From NCBI GenBank assembly GCA_905221605.1, contig CAJNDS010000069.1, positions 242,001 through 306,000 on the forward strand: a stretch of 64,000 bases of DNA. Direction: 5' to 3'. The notes beneath the pieces are model-generated. The model did no database searches. It had not been told where the DNA came from and saw only the letters and a program-made list of their open reading frames with translations. Shown in pieces: positions 60,336 to 64,000 of this stretch. Position numbers and translations under genes: made by a program. Numbering within the stretch: the first letter of the stretch is position 1; the number at the start of each line of letters is the position of its first letter. This DNA is from Symbiodinium natans (taxonomy: Eukaryota > Sar > Dinophyceae > Suessiales > Symbiodiniaceae).

Positions 60336-61219
60336 TTAACGGTAATTGAAACCTTCCATGGGCTTAAAGCGGCCCAGTGCTTCTTCAGAGGAGAGGAACT
60401 CACGGATCGAGTCCAGTTCGGCACGACCCCAGTCCTTAGTTTCAGGAATTGTCTACAACCTGCACAATACTGAAAGGCACCCCCCTCCCCCCCGGACACC
60501 AACCTCCTTCCGTCCCCACTACCACTCTCCGAAAAAAAAATCAGACAAAAAAAAAAGGCCTCCCATTCCAGCGGCAGAGGTGCCAGCCGGTGTATTCCAC
60601 ACGGGCCGGCAAAGAGACCCCAGCAGGCGCATTAGCCCATTAGCCCTGCTGTCATACAGTCCACCCGCCAGGACTGCGTTGGCCCCAAAGTCTCCTGCAT
60701 GTGCAGTACTCACTGACCAGCACGTAGCCCCCTGCCGCGCCCCCCAGGAAAAAGCCCGGCCAACGGTCCCGACACACGCTGCGCTATCGCGGGTGGGCAG
60801 ACGCGTGCTTGGTAGGGGTGTTTTTTGTGTACCACCTCCACCCCACACTATCCCCTTTCCCACAAATTTAAGAGATCCAGCCAGAAGCCAGCCTTTAGGG
60901 TAAACCCAAAACCCTAAACCCTAAGCCCTAAACCCTGAGCCAGGTATTATCTATATATATATATATGTGTGTGTATGTAGATATATGTATATATGTCTTG
61001 TGCATGTATAAACATGTAGATGCATGATTATATACACATATATCTATATCGAATGACCAGTGAGCTTCCAAGAACTCCCAATTGAAATCTATATTCTAAG
61101 ACCTCAAATGAAAGACATAATTGCAGGCAAGACACCAGCTCGGACCACTCAGGGTCTTGAGATATCTCCATGCAAGTCTGCAGGTCGATCTTGGGCGGCA
61201 CGGGGTCCTCCAGAGCGAG
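60336..61219 (-). CDS. two in-phase 3' exons of an unidentified gene
   Basis: Exon 61136-61219 encodes LALEDPVPPKIDLQTCMEIS, then QDPEWSEL, with donor GTGTCT. Exon 60336-60452 encodes TIPETKDWGRAELDSIREFL, then SSEEALGRFKPMEGFNYR and a TAA stop. Both are phase 0 with AG acceptors. Upstream exons are not found in the 650 nt before the next gene's stop. They may instead be 5' exons of the gene at 49.9-59.65 kb, if the last codons are intronic. Confidence 0.55.
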
Positions 61220-61870
61220 CTGTATGAGAAAGCATTATTTTCTATGTATATTTTGTTATGGGGAGGTTTCTATAATATATAATATACATATATATATATA
61301 TACACGTGTGTCTGTAGAAAAACTTATTTCGTATATTCATGTGCTATGTATATATGTATATGTACTATATACATATATATATATACATATACATATATAT
61401 ATATATATATATATACATGTATAAAATTCGAAGCCTATGGTACATGTATCTTCTAACAACATTCAGTTTATGCCATAGGTGTAGATTCTACTGGACACGG
61501 TGTGCAATGTGCATCTACACGGGTACAGTATCTAGAATGGTTTTAAAATTTCTTGGTTCTGGTCAGGGTGAAAGATACTATAATAACGATACATAGATAT
61601 GTATCTTTAGAGCCATTGCTGCGTGTGTATGCATACAAAGATACATACATACATACATACATGGTTTTAGGGTTTAGGGTTTTGCTGTCAGAAAATGAGG
61701 GTTGTACGGCTTAGGGTTTAGAGTTCAGGGTTAGGGTTGAGGGTTGAGGGTTTGGGGGGTGGTTAGTGTTTAGGGGTTAAGGGTTACGGGGTTTCGGGTT
61801 TCGGGTTGCTTTATTGGAGAGCCTCTACCGCGCACAGGTTCTTCATTCTTAGGAGGTTAGACTAAATAGG

Positions 61871-63146
61871 TCATGACCAGTCCTCCGTGATAAAGTGCTG
61901 AGCATGATGCTTGGCAGCTGCAGCACAGAAGGGTTTCGGATAGGTTTGTGTACTCTTCAGCCACCGAGTTCCCGACACCGTGGGCTTGCCCTCCTTGTTG
62001 GTTCCACGTTTGACGATAGTTTTGGCGGCCTGACAAGGTCCAGTATTCGTAGGGTTTACGGTTCAGGGTTAGGGTTTAGGGTTTAGGGTTTAGGGTTTAG
62101 AGTTTAGGGTTTAGGGTTTAGGGTTTAGGGTTTAGGGTTTAGGGTTTAGGGTTTAGGGTTCAGGGTTCAGGGTTCAGGGTTTAGCGCTTAGGCTTGAGGG
62201 TTTGGGGTCTAGGGTTTATATTTTTTAGGGTTCAGGATTCATTGTCTATAATTAATTTTGCCTCACGAATGCGTGCGCCCGCCTCCTGGAAGCGAACCCG
62301 ATCACCCCGAGAAAGTTTGTTGGCCAGTTTCGAGAGCCAGGGCCTGCGTTGTTGGTTCGATTTGAAATAGTAGAGGTTCTGCTCATTCAAGTACAAAATA
62401 GGTGTGTACTCGTAGAAAAAACACAAAAAGATATGTCTTTCTGTTGCTTAGAACATCGAAATTAATTGTATGATGGATAGAGTATAAATATATAAATATT
62501 CATATATATATATATTATTATAATATAATAGAACGATAACAATAATATCATGCTGCAGCCCAAAAACGGTGTGCCCAGAAGAATAGTTGCCTTTGCATTG
62601 GCGTGTCCATAGAGACCAAGATACCTCAGAAACATATTCAAAGAATGGAACATCACAATTGCAAATTCAATAGAACGGTATACACATCCCACAACAAGAA
62701 GATGAAGTAGAAAAAATGTTAATGAAAGACATGAGAAAATGATCTATTTTTTATATTTATCAGCCTGGAAGCAGTTTCACTCTCCGCCACTGGGCGCCAC
62801 AGACAGCTGCCAAAAAACGAAGGTTGGGCACCTCACCCAGCGTACTGGAAGCCGGCTGCTCCACCGCTATGTGGATTCCCCGCATGATTCCAATCAAAGC
62901 CAAGAGTATCCACCGGAGCATTATAGTGTTTGTAACACGCACTGCTTTTCGGAGCTCGTTGCCCCATGGGTTGGTGGAGGAGCGGCAGTACGTGGCTCTT
63001 GACATAAAGATAAAAGTGGAGCAGGGCAGGCCACTCCAAAAAACAGAGCCTGGCGACATGGACAACAGGATGCCCAGCGCCCGGCAAAAGCCAAGGTCCG
63101 TTGTCAAGTCGTGACCTTGACTCACCGTGACATCTTGCACTCTGGC
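61871..63146 (-). CDS. multi-exon gene of a dinoflagellate family with a C5-methyltransferase-like PC motif
   Basis: Exons: 62779-63146, about 62548-62624, about 62262-62411 and 61871-62029, the last ending in TGA. The first reads DLTTDLGFCRALGILLSM, SGLPCSTFIFMSRATY and HIAVEQPASSTLGEV. The order GxPCSTF then VEQP resembles motifs IV and VI of DNA cytosine-C5 methyltransferases. Next come YLGLYGHANAKATILLGT, RVRFQEAGARIREA, and the terminal exon with AAKTIVKRGTNKEGKPT and GTRWLKSTQTYPKPF. I recall this layout from abundant dinoflagellate predictions. Methyltransferase activity is not shown, and the SAM-binding motif I is not visible. Joins use GA (62779) and GC (62262) donors. The last intron contains a TTTAGGG array (62067-62160). 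The N-terminus lies upstream of 63146 and is not resolved. Confidence 0.7.
62067..62222. repeat. TTTAGGG array within an intron
   Basis: About 14 near-perfect units pass into TTCAGGG variants. They lie between the last two exons of the gene at 61871-63146. Confidence 0.93.
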
Positions 63147-63575
63147 CTCCAGGGGAAGATGTCATGAATTGTTCAAACAGTTCAAACAACAAGACAGCTC
63201 TTCTGTGATCAGACTTCGGCAAAAAGCATACTTGTCTATAAAAATATATATAAGACAAAGAAAGCCAGAGGGAGAAAAAGAGAGAGAGGGCGATAGAGAG
63301 AGAGAGAATGAGAAATATATGTGTATATATATTTTTTATTATATACATGGGAGAACCCTTCGTGCCCCCGGAGCCTTCCCTAAGTAAGAGAACTCGCGCG
63401 CAAGCTTGCCAGACCCTGAAAAGATCTCGAAAAACAAGACATCCTTGGTTCCAGTAGTCGATGGCTGACTGCCCTAAGACCTAAACCCGTCAAAATCTGA
63501 CAGTTATAATAATAAGCCCCAAAGCCTCAACCCTAATAAAGGCCAACCCTAAACCCTCAACCCTTAACCCTAAAC
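63147..63575. other. intergenic/upstream stretch, nothing supported
   Basis: Between the two right-most genes. It contains a GA-rich run (63270-63310), a short TA run and degenerate CCCTAAA-type sequence (63536-63580). The undetected 5' exons of the gene at 61871-63146 should lie here, but I cannot choose them. Confidence 0.5.
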
Positions 63576-63742
63576 CTAAATCTCTGAAAGCCAGCGAGTG
63601 GCTCTCTCATATACAACAGGGGAGCGATCTCGGAGCTCCGCAATGTAGTGGCACAGCTGGAGCCTGAAATGAATTTCGAACAATGCTCTATCTTCTTGTC
63701 ACGGGTCAGTATCACGCGAATAAACAAGACCGTTTGTTGTAC

Positions 63743-63789
<47 letters not shown>

Positions 63790-63934
63790 ACATATATAGA
63801 TATATATACAACAAACCTTCACATAGATCTTCATTGTAAAGCAAGGAGCAGCACAGCAGGGCACCCCAGGGCCACAAGACAAGCCAGGGTGTTGCTTCCC
63901 AAACGGAGAGAGGTTGCCGGCATCACTGGGGCTG
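63576..63934 (-). CDS. 3' end of a gene running off the right edge (two exons)
   Basis: Exon 63821-63934 encodes SPSDAGNLSPFGKQHPGLSC, then GPGVPCCAAPCFTMKIY, with a GA donor at phase 2. Exon 63576-63663 encodes LQLCHYIAELRDRSPVVYER, then ATRWLSEI and TAG. The acceptor is TTCAG|G and the phases match. The stop codon lies at the first unit of a telomere-like repeat (sense GATTTAGGTTTAGGG). Family not recognised. 63.66-63.82 kb is a TA-rich intron. Confidence 0.5.
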
Positions 63935-64000
63935 CTATACATGTACACACACGAAGACGTAGGTTCGATCTCGGATCTGTTACCGGCAGCACGCAGACAA

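Noticed and set aside
63958-63985. GGTTCGATCTC resembling a tRNA T-loop
   Set aside because: No acceptor stem or anticodon arm can be built around it.

Overview
The window is nuclear DNA from a protist, most probably a dinoflagellate of the Symbiodiniaceae/Suessiales type. Four observations support this. Plant-type telomere-like repeats (TTTAGGG/CCCTAAA) are scattered through the whole window. Genes are cut into many short exons. Exon chains can be kept in frame with GT, GC and GA donors, and the base after the acceptor AG is usually G. Two multi-exon genes look like proteins I know from dinoflagellate gene predictions (from memory, no search run). Every gene I can anchor is on the minus strand. 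There is no rRNA, tRNA, CRISPR array or bacterial-type operon.

Region 1-1.7 kb is a degenerate telomere-like satellite with an exact 375-bp period. Region 1.7-7.6 kb holds the best recognised gene, an AFG1/ZapE-family (LACE1-like) P-loop ATPase split into at least nine exons of 18-84 nt. All junctions are in phase, and the Walker A, Walker B and TSNRxP motifs lie in the right order. A small intronless gene for a secreted Cys-rich protein sits inside one of its introns. A methyltransferase motif I exon chain lies at 12.8-13.4 kb. From 7.6 to about 49.9 kb the DNA alternates between 50-200 bp GC-rich unique islands and telomere-like arrays. On the plus strand an island usually has CCCTAAA-type repeats on its left and TTTAGGG-type repeats on its right. 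Many islands contain an open minus-strand exon bounded by plausible splice sites, but islands this short are open in some frame by chance, so most of these are low-confidence.

At about 50 kb the style changes to TA-rich introns with far fewer telomere-like arrays. One gene with about 26 exons covers 49.9-59.65 kb (minus). It encodes a Zn-motif-rich protein of a multi-copy dinoflagellate family of unknown function and is interrupted by a 100-N assembly gap. Upstream lie two exons of a gene at 60.3-61.2 kb, a multi-exon gene resembling the dinoflagellate family with a C5-methyltransferase-like PC motif (61.9-63.15 kb), and the 3' end of another gene running off the right edge.

The most unusual feature is the intron architecture of the left part. 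Read along the sense strand, the introns of the ATPase gene carry TTTAGGG-type repeats near the 5' end and CCCTAAA-type repeats near the 3' end. Telomere-like DNA therefore forms terminal inverted repeats that could fold each intron back on itself. No operon logic applies, and I see no promoter that I can support.
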